Shown piece by piece: positions 54,647 through 62,349 of a stretch of DNA of 64,000 bases (its first letter is position 1; the number at the start of each line of letters is the position of its first letter). A program made the position numbers and the translations under genes. The notes beneath the pieces are model-generated. The model ran no database searches. It was not told the DNA's origin and saw nothing but the letters and a program-made list of their open reading frames with translations. The DNA comes from Bradyrhizobium sp. WSM1743 (GTDB lineage: Bacteria > Pseudomonadota > Alphaproteobacteria > Rhizobiales > Xanthobacteraceae): NCBI RefSeq assembly GCF_000473065.1, contig NZ_AXAZ01000001.1, positions 310,001 through 374,000 on the forward strand, written 5' to 3'.

Positions 54647-54662
54647 CCGGTTGACCGGCACC
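54647..54662. promoter_or_regulatory. Palindrome in the PHA operon promoter, candidate PhaR-type operator
   Basis: TGCCGGT-TG-ACCGGCA: a perfect 7-bp inverted repeat with a 2-bp centre. A TTGACC resembling a -35 (54653-54658) lies inside it, 68 bp before the PHA operon start codon. TGC/GCA ends are shared with the palindrome before the phasin gene. PhaR-type repressors are reported to bind TGC-rich inverted sequences (from memory). Confidence 0.45.
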
Positions 54663-54725
54663 TCGCGACGGTGTGGTATGGCGTGAAAAGAAGGGTGCAA
54701 AGCCCTCCACATTGGGAGGATGCTG

Positions 54726-55106
54726 ATGACCGACAAGATCACCGATCCGGTCGCCTTGTGGCAGAAAATGGTTGGCGAGATGGAGAAAGGGTTCAACTCC
54801 TTCGCCACCAAGGCGATGGAGACGCCCGAATTCTCGCAAGCAATGAACCGTGCCGGCGGCGTTGCTGCAGGTGCTCAGAAGCAGTTCGGCGATCTCATGG
54901 AGAAATACCTGCTCTCCATGAACCTTCCGAGCCGCGAGCAGATGACCGGTATCGCGGAGAGACTTCAGTCGATCGAAGGCCAACTCGGCGAGATCAAGTC
55001 GATGCTGAGCCAGATGTCGGCCAATTCGGGCGCGCAGCAAGTCGGCGCTGCGCCGCGACCGCCGCGCACGAAGCGTCCGCCCTCCGAAGGCGGAGACCAG
55101 AAATGA
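54726..55106 (+). CDS. Short PHA-synthase partner (PhaE/PhaR/phasin-like) protein
   Basis: 126 aa from ATG 54726, with GGGAGG 6 nt upstream. All-helical N-terminus ('TDPVALWQKMVGEMEKGFNS', 'FGDLMEKYLLSMNLPSREQM') followed by a predicted coiled coil 'IAERLQSIEGQLGEIKSMLS' and a Pro/Lys-rich tail. The coiled coil with 'MNLPSREQM' resembles the end of PhaE/PhaR, the second subunit of class III/IV PHA synthases, which is usually 180-360 aa. Its stop overlaps the phaC start (ATGA), so the pair is made in equal amounts. Confidence 0.72.
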   Translation: MTDKITDPVALWQKMVGEMEKGFNSFATKAMETPEFSQAMNRAGGVAAGAQKQFGDLMEKYLLSMNLPSREQMTGIAERLQSIEGQLGEIKSMLSQMSANSGAQQVGAAPRPPRTKRPPSEGGDQK

Positions 55107-56185
55107 ACGCGCCGACGGGACTTGATTTCGCCGCGATCCCGGAGCGCATTCAGTCCGAAGTGCAGCGCGCTATCATGTGCAGCATCAAGGGCGTCGAATA
55201 TTTCTCGACCTCGGGCCCGTCGCTCGGCTCGACGCCCAAGGACGTGCTGCATTCGCGCGGCACGATGAGCCTTTATCACTACCGTCCGATGTCGGACGAG
55301 ATCTACCGCGTGCCGGTGCTGATCGTGATGGCCACCACCAACCGCGGCTATATCCTCGACCTCGTTCCGGGCCAGAGCTTCATCGAGTTCCTGCTCAGGC
55401 GCGGATATGACGTCTACATGCTGAACTGGAGCGCGCCGCGGCCGGAGGAGAAGGGCCTGCGCATGGAGGACTATGTCCTCGACTTCATCCCGGATTGCGT
55501 CCGCCGCGTGCAAGCCGATTCCGGGGAGCAAGACGTCTCCGTGATCGGCTATTGCTTCGGCGGCGTGCTGTCGCTGCTCTACGGCTCGATCCACAAGGAC
55601 GGGCCGATGAAGAACCTGATCTGCTTCACCACGCCGATCGATTTTCGCGAGATGAAGCTGTTCTCGAATTTCTCCGACCGCCGCTATTTCGACGTCGACC
55701 ATCTCGTCGACAGCGTCGGCAACGTGCCGCCGGAGATGATCCTGTCGTCGTTCGAGATGCTGCGCCCGGCCTCGCGCACGGTGAGCCAGATCCAGCTCTG
55801 GGAGAATATCTGGAACGACGAATTCGTGAAGTCCTACCGCATGTTCGACCGCTGGGCGACCGACACGCTGCCGCTGGCCGGCGAGTACTTCCGCGCCATC
55901 ACCAAGGACCTGATGTGGGACAACAAGCTGTTCAACGACACCATGTCGGTCGGCGGTCGGCCGGCGAAGCTTGAAGACATCACGGTGCCGATCCTGCATG
56001 CGGTCGCCGAGCATGACCACATCGTGCCCTATGACGCCGCCAAGCACCTCATCGCCAAGATCGGATCGGCCGACAAGGAAGAGGTGATCCTGAAGGGTGG
56101 TCACGTCTCGCTGGTTGCCGGTGCCAACGCGGTGAAGCGGCTGTGGCCGAAACTGGACTCCTGGCTGGGGAAGAGATCGACATGA
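55103..56185 (+). CDS. phaC: Poly(3-hydroxyalkanoate) synthase, class III type
   Basis: 360 aa, the length of class III/IV PhaC (class I/II are ~560-600). Lipase-like box GYCFGG with nucleophile C151, acid D305 in 'VAEHDHIVPYD', and base H334 in 'LKGGHVSLV'; the spacing matches the C149/D302/H331 triad of the Allochromatium enzyme. 'RGYDVYMLNWSAPRPEEKGL' and 'WWD'-like 'MWDNKLFNDT' are also typical. Polymerises hydroxyacyl-CoA on the granule surface. The frame is open far upstream, but that overlaps the partner gene. The stop overlaps the GNAT start by 4 bp. Confidence 0.93.
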   Translation: MNAPTGLDFAAIPERIQSEVQRAIMCSIKGVEYFSTSGPSLGSTPKDVLHSRGTMSLYHYRPMSDEIYRVPVLIVMATTNRGYILDLVPGQSFIEFLLRRGYDVYMLNWSAPRPEEKGLRMEDYVLDFIPDCVRRVQADSGEQDVSVIGYCFGGVLSLLYGSIHKDGPMKNLICFTTPIDFREMKLFSNFSDRRYFDVDHLVDSVGNVPPEMILSSFEMLRPASRTVSQIQLWENIWNDEFVKSYRMFDRWATDTLPLAGEYFRAITKDLMWDNKLFNDTMSVGGRPAKLEDITVPILHAVAEHDHIVPYDAAKHLIAKIGSADKEEVILKGGHVSLVAGANAVKRLWPKLDSWLGKRST

Positions 56186-56775
56186 GCGAGCAGCGTTCCT
56201 ATCCGCGTCACGTCAAGACGGACGCCGGCGACATTGAGATCCGCCTGATGGCGCCCGCGGACGAAGCCGCGGTGCTGGCCTTCGGCAAGGGCCTGCCAAC
56301 CCATGATCTGCTGTTCCTGCCACGCAACATCAGCGAGCCGAAGGTGCTGTCGGCCTGGATCAAGGAGATCGAGCGTGGCGCAATTCAGAGCCTGCTCGCA
56401 GTCAGGGACGGCAAGGTCGTCGGCTGCGGCACGCTGGTGCGCGATCCGCACTCCTGGTCACCCCATGTCGGCGAGATCCGCATGGTGGTTTCGCCCGAGG
56501 TCCGCGGCAGGGGAGTGGGCAAGGCGCTGTCGCAGGAGACGTTCGCCCTCGCGCTCGGGGCGGGCCTGGAAAAGCTCTCGGTTCAGATGACCGTTGATCA
56601 GCAGGCGGCAATTGCCCTGTTCGAGAGCCTCGGCTTCAAGGCCGAGGCGCTGCTGCGGGACCATGTCCGGGACGTCGACGGCAAGACCCACGATATCGTC
56701 GTGCTCGGCCACAACGTCGCGCAGGTCCAGGCCCAGATGGAGGCCTACGGGCTGCCAGGCGCCGTCCAGCACTAA
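56182..56775 (+). CDS. GNAT-family N-acetyltransferase
   Basis: 197 aa from ATG 56182, overlapping the phaC stop (ATGA). Core GNAT motif A 'GEIRMVVSPEVRGRGVGKAL' binds acetyl-CoA, followed by 'LEKLSVQMTVDQQAAIALFE' and 'SLGFKAEALLRDHVRDVDGK'. A short N-terminal strand region precedes it. Translational coupling to a PHA synthase suggests it may acetylate a component of PHA metabolism or sense acetyl-CoA, but the family is broad and the link is inference. Confidence 0.88.
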   Translation: MSEQRSYPRHVKTDAGDIEIRLMAPADEAAVLAFGKGLPTHDLLFLPRNISEPKVLSAWIKEIERGAIQSLLAVRDGKVVGCGTLVRDPHSWSPHVGEIRMVVSPEVRGRGVGKALSQETFALALGAGLEKLSVQMTVDQQAAIALFESLGFKAEALLRDHVRDVDGKTHDIVVLGHNVAQVQAQMEAYGLPGAVQH

Positions 56776-56879
56776 GAGGCCCATCCAGCACCTGCGGAGC
56801 GATCCTCGGGAACCCAATTGGCGAGGGAGGCGTCACGATGCCTCTCGTTAAGGCTGTTCACGATTTCGTGATACCGCAG

Positions 56880-56923
56880 TGCAATATGAATATTGCATCG
56901 CACAATTAACTTTGCCATATAAG
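56880..56923 (+). promoter_or_regulatory. Phasin promoter with an overlapping palindromic operator
   Basis: TGCAATAT-GA-ATATTGCA (56880-56897) is a perfect 8-bp inverted repeat with a 2-bp centre. A -35-like TTGCAT (56893-56898) overlaps its right half, and TATAAG (56918-56923) is a possible -10 at 19-bp spacing. It lies 70-110 bp before the phasin start in an AT-rich pocket. A repressor bound here would block the promoter; PhaR is the natural candidate because it controls phasins elsewhere. Confidence 0.55.
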
Positions 56924-56991
56924 CCGTGCCCCGGGCCAATGCGGACGGGGTGAGCCCATAGCTCAGACCAATGAGGATGGAGAGAACCCCC

Positions 56992-57447
56992 ATGACCACT
57001 GATACCAATACCGCTTTTGAGGGCTTCAAGGACGCTTTCAAGAACATCCAGAACCTGGAAGTTCCCGAGGCCGCCCGCGAATTCGTCAAGAAGACTGCCA
57101 ACACCGCCAAGGACCGTGCCGCCGAAGTGTTCGCTGGCTCCGAGCGCGTGACCGCCGCCGTCGAGAACGCGGTGACCGAGTCCGTCACCGAGGCCGGTAA
57201 GATCAGCCGCAACATCCAGCAGGCGATCTACGAGGACGCCGAGGCGTTCTTCTCGGGCATCGACAAGCTCGCGTCCGCCAAGTCGATCAGCGAGGCCGTC
57301 GAGGTCCAGTCGAGCCTGCTCCGCGCCCGCGGTGAAGTGTTCGTCTCGCGTGCCAAGGCGACCGCCGACTATCTCAGCAAGCTCGCCGCCAACGGTGCGA
57401 AGTCCGCTCAGGACAATTTTGCCAAGGTCTACAACAAGACCGCCTGA
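56992..57447 (+). CDS. Phasin
   Basis: 151 aa from ATG 56992, with GGAGAG ~8 nt upstream. Entirely helical and Ala/Lys/Glu-rich: 'FEGFKDAFKNIQNLEVPEAA' at the start and 'LLRARGEVFVSRAKATADYL' near the end, the Phasin_2 pattern. Phasins coat PHA granules and prevent their fusion. It has its own promoter/operator and a strong terminator, so it is a single, probably highly expressed gene. Confidence 0.92.
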   Translation: MTTDTNTAFEGFKDAFKNIQNLEVPEAAREFVKKTANTAKDRAAEVFAGSERVTAAVENAVTESVTEAGKISRNIQQAIYEDAEAFFSGIDKLASAKSISEAVEVQSSLLRARGEVFVSRAKATADYLSKLAANGAKSAQDNFAKVYNKTA

Positions 57448-57475
57448 TCTGGCGCCTGAGTACAAACTGAATTTG

Positions 57476-57506
57476 AGGCCCGCTTCGGCGGGCCTTTTGT
57501 TTTTTT
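57476..57506 (+). terminator. Rho-independent terminator of the phasin gene
   Basis: Stem AGGCCCGC/GCGGGCCT (8 bp) closed by a TTCG tetraloop, followed by TTTGTTTTTTT. It begins 28 bp after the phasin stop. Confidence 0.93.
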
Positions 57507-57525
57507 GCGCTGCCGTCACTGTGAC

Positions 57526-57628
57526 CGTCATTCCGGGGCGATGCGAAGCATCGGACCCGGCATCTCGAGATTCTCAGGTGCGCAATTGCGCACCATAGTT
57601 CGGTCCTGCGGACCGCCTCGGAATGACG
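57526..57628. repeat. Intergenic palindromic repeat, family B, copy 3 (extended)
   Basis: Outer arms CGTCATTCCGGGG and CTCGGAATGACG with the CTCGAGATTC core. It is longer than copies 1 and 2. It contains three inner structures: 57539-57553 (CGATGC/GCATCG, loop GAA), 57577-57594 (GGTGCGCAATTGCGCACC, a perfect palindrome) and 57601-57615 (CGGTCC/GGACCG, loop TGC). Lies between the phasin terminator and the DUF445 gene. Confidence 0.82.
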
Positions 57629-57644
57629 TAATCTAGAATTTATC

Positions 57645-58931
57645 ATGAACGCTCCCGCCACTTTCTCCTTCGACACCCCCGGTGATGCCGAACGCGCGGC
57701 CGAGCTGCGCCGCGTGAAAGCGCTGGCGACGCTGGTGCTCGCCTCGACACTTCTGCTTTTCATCGTCGCGAAATGGCTGCTGCCCGTGCATCCCGTGTTC
57801 GGCTTCATCGCAGCCTTCGCGGAAGCCGCGACCATCGGCGGGCTCGCCGACTGGTATGCCGTGGTCGCGCTGTTCAAGCGGCCGCTCGGCCTGCCGATCC
57901 CGCACACCGCAATCATCCAGAGCAACCAGGCCCGCATTGCCGACAAGCTCGGCGAATTCATCCAGGTGCACTTCCTCGAGGCAGGGCCGGTCGAGGCCAA
58001 GCTGAAGGAGATTGATTTCGGCTCCTTCGTTGCCGACTGGCTGCGCGATCGCAAGCGCAGTGACGACCTCGCGCGTTTCGCGCTGCGCCTCCTGCCTGAG
58101 GCCGTCTCCGCGACCGAGACCTCCGGGCTGATGACGTTCATCATCCGCCGCCTGTCCTCGCAGCTCCAGGCGATCGACCTTGCGCCACTTGCGGCCGGCA
58201 CGCTGCGCGGCTTCGTCGCGGAAGGCCGGCACCAGATCCTGTTCGACGATCTCTTGCGCGTGATGCACGAGACGCTGAATCAGAAAGAGACAATGGCGAT
58301 GATCCGCGAGAAGGTGCGCGCGGAATTGCCAACCCTGCTGCGGCTCTACCGCGCCGACAAGTTTCTGGTGAACAAGATCGTGGCCTCCGCCACCGCCTTC
58401 TTCAACGAGGTGCGCAGCGATCCCAAGCATCCGTTCCGCGGTGAGTTCGATCGCATGGTGCTGAGCTTCGTCGACCGGCTCGGCACCGACCAGGCCTATA
58501 TCGACCGCATCGCCGGGCTGAAGCGCGATCTGCTCGCGCGTCCCGAGCTTGCCGATCTCGCGCGTACCGTCTGGGCCAACACGCGCGCCTTCATCGAGCG
58601 CAGCGCATCAGGTGAGACGCAGGTGTTGCAGCATCATCTCGCCGGCATGTTCGTTGCGGCTGGCGAGGCGCTCGCCGGCGATGCCGAGCTCCGCGGCGAG
58701 ATCAACCAGGGCCTGGTGACGGTGCTGCGCAGCTTCGTCGCCGACCAGAAGAGCGGCGTCTCCACCTTCATCTCCGATCAGGTCAAGGCGTGGAATATGA
58801 CGCAGCTGATTTCGCTGATCGAAATCAACATCGGCCGCGACCTGCAATACATCCGGTTCAACGGTTCGCTGATCGGCGGGCTCGCCGGGCTTGCACTCTA
58901 CTTCGTAGAATTCCTGCTCCGATTGTTGTGA
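57645..58931 (+). CDS. DUF445 family membrane protein
   Basis: 428 aa. N-terminal membrane hairpin (~28-70) with the family's opening 'GFIAAFAEAATIGGLADWYA' and 'ALFKRPLGLPIPHTAIIQSN', a long helical middle, and a C-terminal TM segment 'FNGSLIGGLAGLALYFVEFL'. DUF445 proteins (YjiN-like) are inner-membrane proteins of unknown function. The start is ATG 57645, 16 bp after repeat B3. It stands alone; downstream is ~200 bp with no recognisable element. Confidence 0.88.
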   Translation: MNAPATFSFDTPGDAERAAELRRVKALATLVLASTLLLFIVAKWLLPVHPVFGFIAAFAEAATIGGLADWYAVVALFKRPLGLPIPHTAIIQSNQARIADKLGEFIQVHFLEAGPVEAKLKEIDFGSFVADWLRDRKRSDDLARFALRLLPEAVSATETSGLMTFIIRRLSSQLQAIDLAPLAAGTLRGFVAEGRHQILFDDLLRVMHETLNQKETMAMIREKVRAELPTLLRLYRADKFLVNKIVASATAFFNEVRSDPKHPFRGEFDRMVLSFVDRLGTDQAYIDRIAGLKRDLLARPELADLARTVWANTRAFIERSASGETQVLQHHLAGMFVAAGEALAGDAELRGEINQGLVTVLRSFVADQKSGVSTFISDQVKAWNMTQLISLIEINIGRDLQYIRFNGSLIGGLAGLALYFVEFLLRLL

Positions 58932-59130
58932 CTTTTGCGTCACGGCCGTTAGCATCAGCGCGTGGGCCTATTGTCGCCTCACGTCTCTCCCGCTTGAATG
59001 TCGGGAACCGGCCGCCTAGCTGATTCATGTTGCGCTGCGGAACGTTCAAGAAGCCGGCGTATTGGAATTCATGCCCATTTGCCGGCATCGCTGCCGGCGG
59101 CCTCGCAAGTCTTCCCAGGGGGAACCATTG

Positions 59131-59901
59131 ATGACCGCAACTGCCCAGACGCTGCGTCCGCCGTCCCGAACCCTGATGTTTCTGGAAGGGCGCGCGATCC
59201 ACGAGTTCGGCGCATTCCTCGGCGCACTGCCGCTGCTGAGCCTCGCGCCGCGCGGCGATGGACATCCGGTGCTGGTGCTGCCCGGTCTCGTGGCTTCCGA
59301 TGCGTCCACGCGCGCGCTGCGCGCGTTTCTGACCGGCAAGGGCTATGCGGTGAGCGGCTGGCGTCAGGGCCGCAATTACGGCCTGCGTCCGGGCGTTCAG
59401 CACGCGATGGTCGATTTGGTCCAGGAGCTCAGCGACAAGGATGGCCGTAAGATCAGCCTGGTCGGCTGGAGCTTAGGCGGCCTCTATGCGCGCCAGCTCG
59501 CCAAGATGATGCCAGAGCGCGTGCGTCAGGTCATCACGCTCGGCAGCCCCTTTGCGGGTGATCCCCGTTCGACCAATGCCTGGCGAGTGTATGAATGGGC
59601 GAGCGGCCGCCGCGCCGACGAGGTCGATCCGCAGTTCGGTGGTGAGCTCGCCGTCCCGCCGCCGGTGCCGACCACCGCCATCTTCAGCCGCACCGACGGC
59701 ATCTGTGCCTGGCAGGGCTGCATGGAGAAGACCGGCGCGCAGACCGAGAGCATCGAGGTCGAAAGCAGCCATTGCGGCATGGGGCATCATCCGGCCGCTG
59801 TTTATGCCGTGGCCGACCGTCTCGCGCAGAAGGAAGGCCAGTGGCGCCCGTTCGATCGCAGCGGCTGGCGGAGCGTGGTCTATCCCGATCCGCATAGGTG
59901 A
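59131..59901 (+). CDS. Alpha/beta hydrolase, lipase-like (paralogue 2)
   Basis: 256 aa from ATG 59131, preceded by AGGGGGAA. Nucleophile Ser in 'ISLVGWSLGGLYARQLAK', 'VITLGSPFAGDPRSTNAWRV', and the likely acid and base in 'FSRTDGICAW' and 'ESSHCGMGHHP'. It aligns over its full length with the hydrolase at 45715-46515 (shared 'PRGDGHPVL', 'GRN', 'GWSLGG', 'VITLGSPF', 'VADRLAQ' blocks), so the two are paralogues on either side of the lipid/PHA region. No signal peptide. Confidence 0.85.
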   Translation: MTATAQTLRPPSRTLMFLEGRAIHEFGAFLGALPLLSLAPRGDGHPVLVLPGLVASDASTRALRAFLTGKGYAVSGWRQGRNYGLRPGVQHAMVDLVQELSDKDGRKISLVGWSLGGLYARQLAKMMPERVRQVITLGSPFAGDPRSTNAWRVYEWASGRRADEVDPQFGGELAVPPPVPTTAIFSRTDGICAWQGCMEKTGAQTESIEVESSHCGMGHHPAAVYAVADRLAQKEGQWRPFDRSGWRSVVYPDPHR

Positions 59902-59908
59902 TCTTCGG

Positions 59909-60047
59909 CTCTCCCCGCGCGCGGGGGCCGACACGCGAAGCGTGGCGGGTGAGGGGGACTCTCCGCGAGTCCAACTGCCACACCGTATCCGCTGATGCAG
60001 CCCCTCACCCCGACCCTCTCCCCGTAAGAACGGGGAGAGGGAGAAGG
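59909..60047. repeat. Intergenic palindromic repeat, family D, copy 4
   Basis: Ends are CTCTCCCCGCGCGCGGGG and CCCTCTCCCCGTAAGAACGGG-type hairpins. The left half contains an inner hairpin at 59932-59944 (CACGC/GCGTG, loop GAA) next to GGCGGGTGAGG, the mirror of the CCTCACC box. A second stem, GGACTC/GAGTCC, follows. Lies between the hydrolase and paaX. Confidence 0.72.
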
Positions 60048-60115
60048 AAGCGGCGCGCGGCAGCCGCCGCTCCCGTCCATTGTCGCGACCGCGCCAAACG
60101 CGCTATGCCTCGCGC

Positions 60116-60982
60116 ATGGCGCATCCGCTCTCCCGCATCATCGACCAGCTCAAGCGCGAGCCGTCGCGCACCGGCTCCATCGTCATCACCGTGTTCGGCG
60201 ATGCCATCGTGCCGCGCGGCGGCTCCGTGTGGCTCGGCACGCTGCTGGAATTCTTCGAAGGCCTGGACATCGATAGCGGCGTCGTCCGCACCGCGATGTC
60301 GCGCCTCGCGGCCGACGGCTGGCTGACGCGCGAGAAGGTCGGTCGCAACAGCTTCTACCGGCTGGCCGACAAGGGACGCCAGACCTTCGAGGCCGCGACG
60401 CGCCACATCTACGATCCGCCGCCGTCCGACTGGACCGGACGTTTCGAGCTGCTGCTGATCGGCAACGGCGAGGACCGCGACGCCTCGCGCGATGCGCTGC
60501 GCAATGCCGGCTTCGGCAGTCCGCTGCCGGGTGTGTGGGTCGCGCCATCAGGTGTGCCGGTGCCGGACGAGGCCGGGGGCGCCATCCGTCTCGAAGTCTC
60601 GGCCGAAGACGACAGCGGCCGCCGCCTGCTCAGCGCGAGCTGGCCGCTTGAGCGCACCGCGGATGCCTATCTGAAATTCATGAAGACGTTCGAGCCGCTG
60701 CGCGCCGCGATTGGGCGCGGCACGGATCTGTCCGAGGCTGACGCCTTCACCGCGCGCATCCTGCTGATCCACTATTATCGGCGCGTCGTGCTGCGCGATC
60801 CGCTGCTGCCGGAAAGCCTGCTGCCGGCGGATTGGCCGGGCAGGGCCGCCCGCGCGCTCTGCGGCGAGATCTATCGCGCGCTGCTTGCCCCGTCCGAGCA
60901 ATGGCTCGACTGCCATGGAACCAATGAGAGGGGGCCATTGCCGCCCGCGCGAAAGCTGCTGGAACGGAGGTTCGGGGCCTGA
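60116..60982 (+). CDS. paaX: PaaX family transcriptional repressor of phenylacetate catabolism
   Basis: 288 aa from ATG 60116. Winged-helix N-terminus 'RTGSIVITVFGDAIVPRGGS' and 'VVRTAMSRLAADGWLTREKV', followed by the PaaX central and C-terminal domains ('LLSASWPLERTADAYLKFMK', 'HYYRRVVLRDPLLPESLLPA'). The repressor is released by phenylacetyl-CoA in characterised systems. It precedes paaABCDE on the same strand with its own 76-bp gap, a natural place for its operator. Confidence 0.93.
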   Translation: MAHPLSRIIDQLKREPSRTGSIVITVFGDAIVPRGGSVWLGTLLEFFEGLDIDSGVVRTAMSRLAADGWLTREKVGRNSFYRLADKGRQTFEAATRHIYDPPPSDWTGRFELLLIGNGEDRDASRDALRNAGFGSPLPGVWVAPSGVPVPDEAGGAIRLEVSAEDDSGRRLLSASWPLERTADAYLKFMKTFEPLRAAIGRGTDLSEADAFTARILLIHYYRRVVLRDPLLPESLLPADWPGRAARALCGEIYRALLAPSEQWLDCHGTNERGPLPPARKLLERRFGA

Positions 60983-61003
60983 CCTTTATGTTACAGAAAT
61001 ATC

Positions 61004-61031
61004 TTGCATGACGTAATTTTTGTTATATATT
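61004..61031 (+). promoter_or_regulatory. Candidate promoter of the paa operon
   Basis: TTGCAT (61004-61009), 16-bp spacer, TATATT (61026-61031), in a strikingly AT-rich pocket between paaX and paaA, 28 bp before the paaA start. No clear long inverted repeat was found, so the PaaX site is not defined. GGGAGGA follows at about 61047 as ribosome site. Confidence 0.55.
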
Positions 61032-61058
61032 GTCTCCCAATAATACGGGAGGACGCGC

Positions 61059-62051
61059 ATGTACACCCAGGCGCTGAACACGGCCGAGACCGACGATCGC
61101 GGTCTGGAGGACGCAGGCAAAGCCGCGCAGTTCCAGGCCCGTATCGATGCCGAGGAGCGTATCGAGCCGAACGACTGGATGCCGGCGGCCTATCGCAAGA
61201 CGCTCACCCGTCAGATCTCACAGCACGCCCATTCCGAAATCGTCGGCATGCTGCCCGAGGGCAACTGGATCACGCGCGCGCCGACGCTTCGCCGCAAGGC
61301 GGCGCTGCTCGCCAAGGTGCAGGACGAATGCGGCCACGGGCTCTATCTCTATGCCGCCGCCGAGACGCTCGGCTCATCGCGCGAAGAGCTGGTCGACGCC
61401 ATGCTTGCGGGCAAGGCCAAATATTCCTCGATCTTCAACTATCCGACGCTGACCTGGGCCGATATCGGCACCATTGGCTGGCTGGTCGACGGCGCCGCGA
61501 TCATGAACCAGATCCCGCTGTGCCGCTGTTCCTACGGGCCCTATGCCCGCGCGATGATCCGCGTCTGCAAGGAGGAATCGTTCCACCAGCGCCAGGGCTA
61601 CGAGATCATGGTGACGCTGTGCCGCGGCTCGGACGAGCAGAAGGCGATGGCGCAGGACGCGCTGAATCGCTGGTGGTGGCCGGTGCTGATGATGTTCGGC
61701 CCGCCGGATGCCACGAGCCAGCACAGCGACACCTCGACGAAATGGAAGATCAAGCGCTTCTCCAATGACGAGCTGCGCCAGAAATTCGTCGATGCGACGG
61801 TCCCGCAGGCGCAATATCTCGGCCTCACCATTCCCGATCCCGGCATGACGCAGGACGCCGACGGGCACTGGCGCTATAGCGAGATCGACTGGAGCGAATT
61901 CAAGCAGGTGCTTGCCGGCAACGGCCCCTGCAATCGCGACCGCATGGCAGCGCGCCGCAAGGCGCACGAGGAGGGCGCCTGGGTGCGCGAGGCGGCAGCC
62001 GCCTATGCCGCCAAGCGCGCGCAGCGTCAGAGCGCGCAAGCCGCGGAATAG
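61059..62051 (+). CDS. paaA: 1,2-phenylacetyl-CoA epoxidase, catalytic subunit
   Basis: 330 aa, the family length. Di-iron four-helix protein: '[20 protein letters not shown]' and '[20 protein letters not shown]' supply carboxylate and histidine ligands; N-terminal '[20 protein letters not shown]' is typical. With PaaB, PaaC and PaaE it adds oxygen across the ring of phenylacetyl-CoA. Start ATG 61059 after GGGAGGA. First gene of the operon under the AT-rich promoter. Confidence 0.96.
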   Translation: MYTQALNTAETDDRGLEDAGKAAQFQARIDAEERIEPNDWMPAAYRKTLTRQISQHAHSEIVGMLPEGNWITRAPTLRRKAALLAKVQDECGHGLYLYAAAETLGSSREELVDAMLAGKAKYSSIFNYPTLTWADIGTIGWLVDGAAIMNQIPLCRCSYGPYARAMIRVCKEESFHQRQGYEIMVTLCRGSDEQKAMAQDALNRWWWPVLMMFGPPDATSQHSDTSTKWKIKRFSNDELRQKFVDATVPQAQYLGLTIPDPGMTQDADGHWRYSEIDWSEFKQVLAGNGPCNRDRMAARRKAHEEGAWVREAAAAYAAKRAQRQSAQAAE

Positions 62052-62061
62052 GAGACCAAAT

Positions 62062-62349
62062 ATGGCCACGCCGAACACGCCGCTGTGGGAAGTCTTCATT
62101 CGCAGTCGCAACGGGCTCGCGCACAAGCATGTCGGCTCGCTGCACGCCAGCGACGCGACGATGGCGCTGCAGGCTGCCCGCGATATCTACACCCGTCGCG
62201 GCGAGGGCCTGTCGATCTGGGTCGTGCCGTCGAGCGCGATCACCGCGAGCGATCCCGCCGAGAAGGGCATGATGTTCGAGCCGGCGGAGTCGAAGATCTA
62301 CCGGCATCCGACGTTCTACGAGGTCCCCGAGGAAGTAGGGCACATGTGA
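62062..62349 (+). CDS. paaB: 1,2-phenylacetyl-CoA epoxidase subunit PaaB
   Basis: 95 aa from ATG 62062, AGGAG ~8 nt upstream; an upstream in-frame extension overlaps paaA and is rejected. 'LWEVFIRSRNGLAHKHVGSL' and 'MALQAARDIYTRRGEGLSIW' match the family. PaaB is a small bridging subunit that organises the PaaAC complex. Its stop overlaps the paaC start (TGATG). Confidence 0.95.
   Translation: MATPNTPLWEVFIRSRNGLAHKHVGSLHASDATMALQAARDIYTRRGEGLSIWVVPSSAITASDPAEKGMMFEPAESKIYRHPTFYEVPEEVGHM

Noticed and set aside
53478..55040. 520-codon minus-strand frame covering the Imm63, hydrolase and PHA-partner genes
   Set aside because: A different frame of the same strand encodes the hydrolase with full catalytic motifs; this frame has none.
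54350..55102. Upstream extension of phaC
   Set aside because: The frame is open, but it overlaps the partner gene and runs into the divergent hydrolase gene; class III PhaC begins at 55103.
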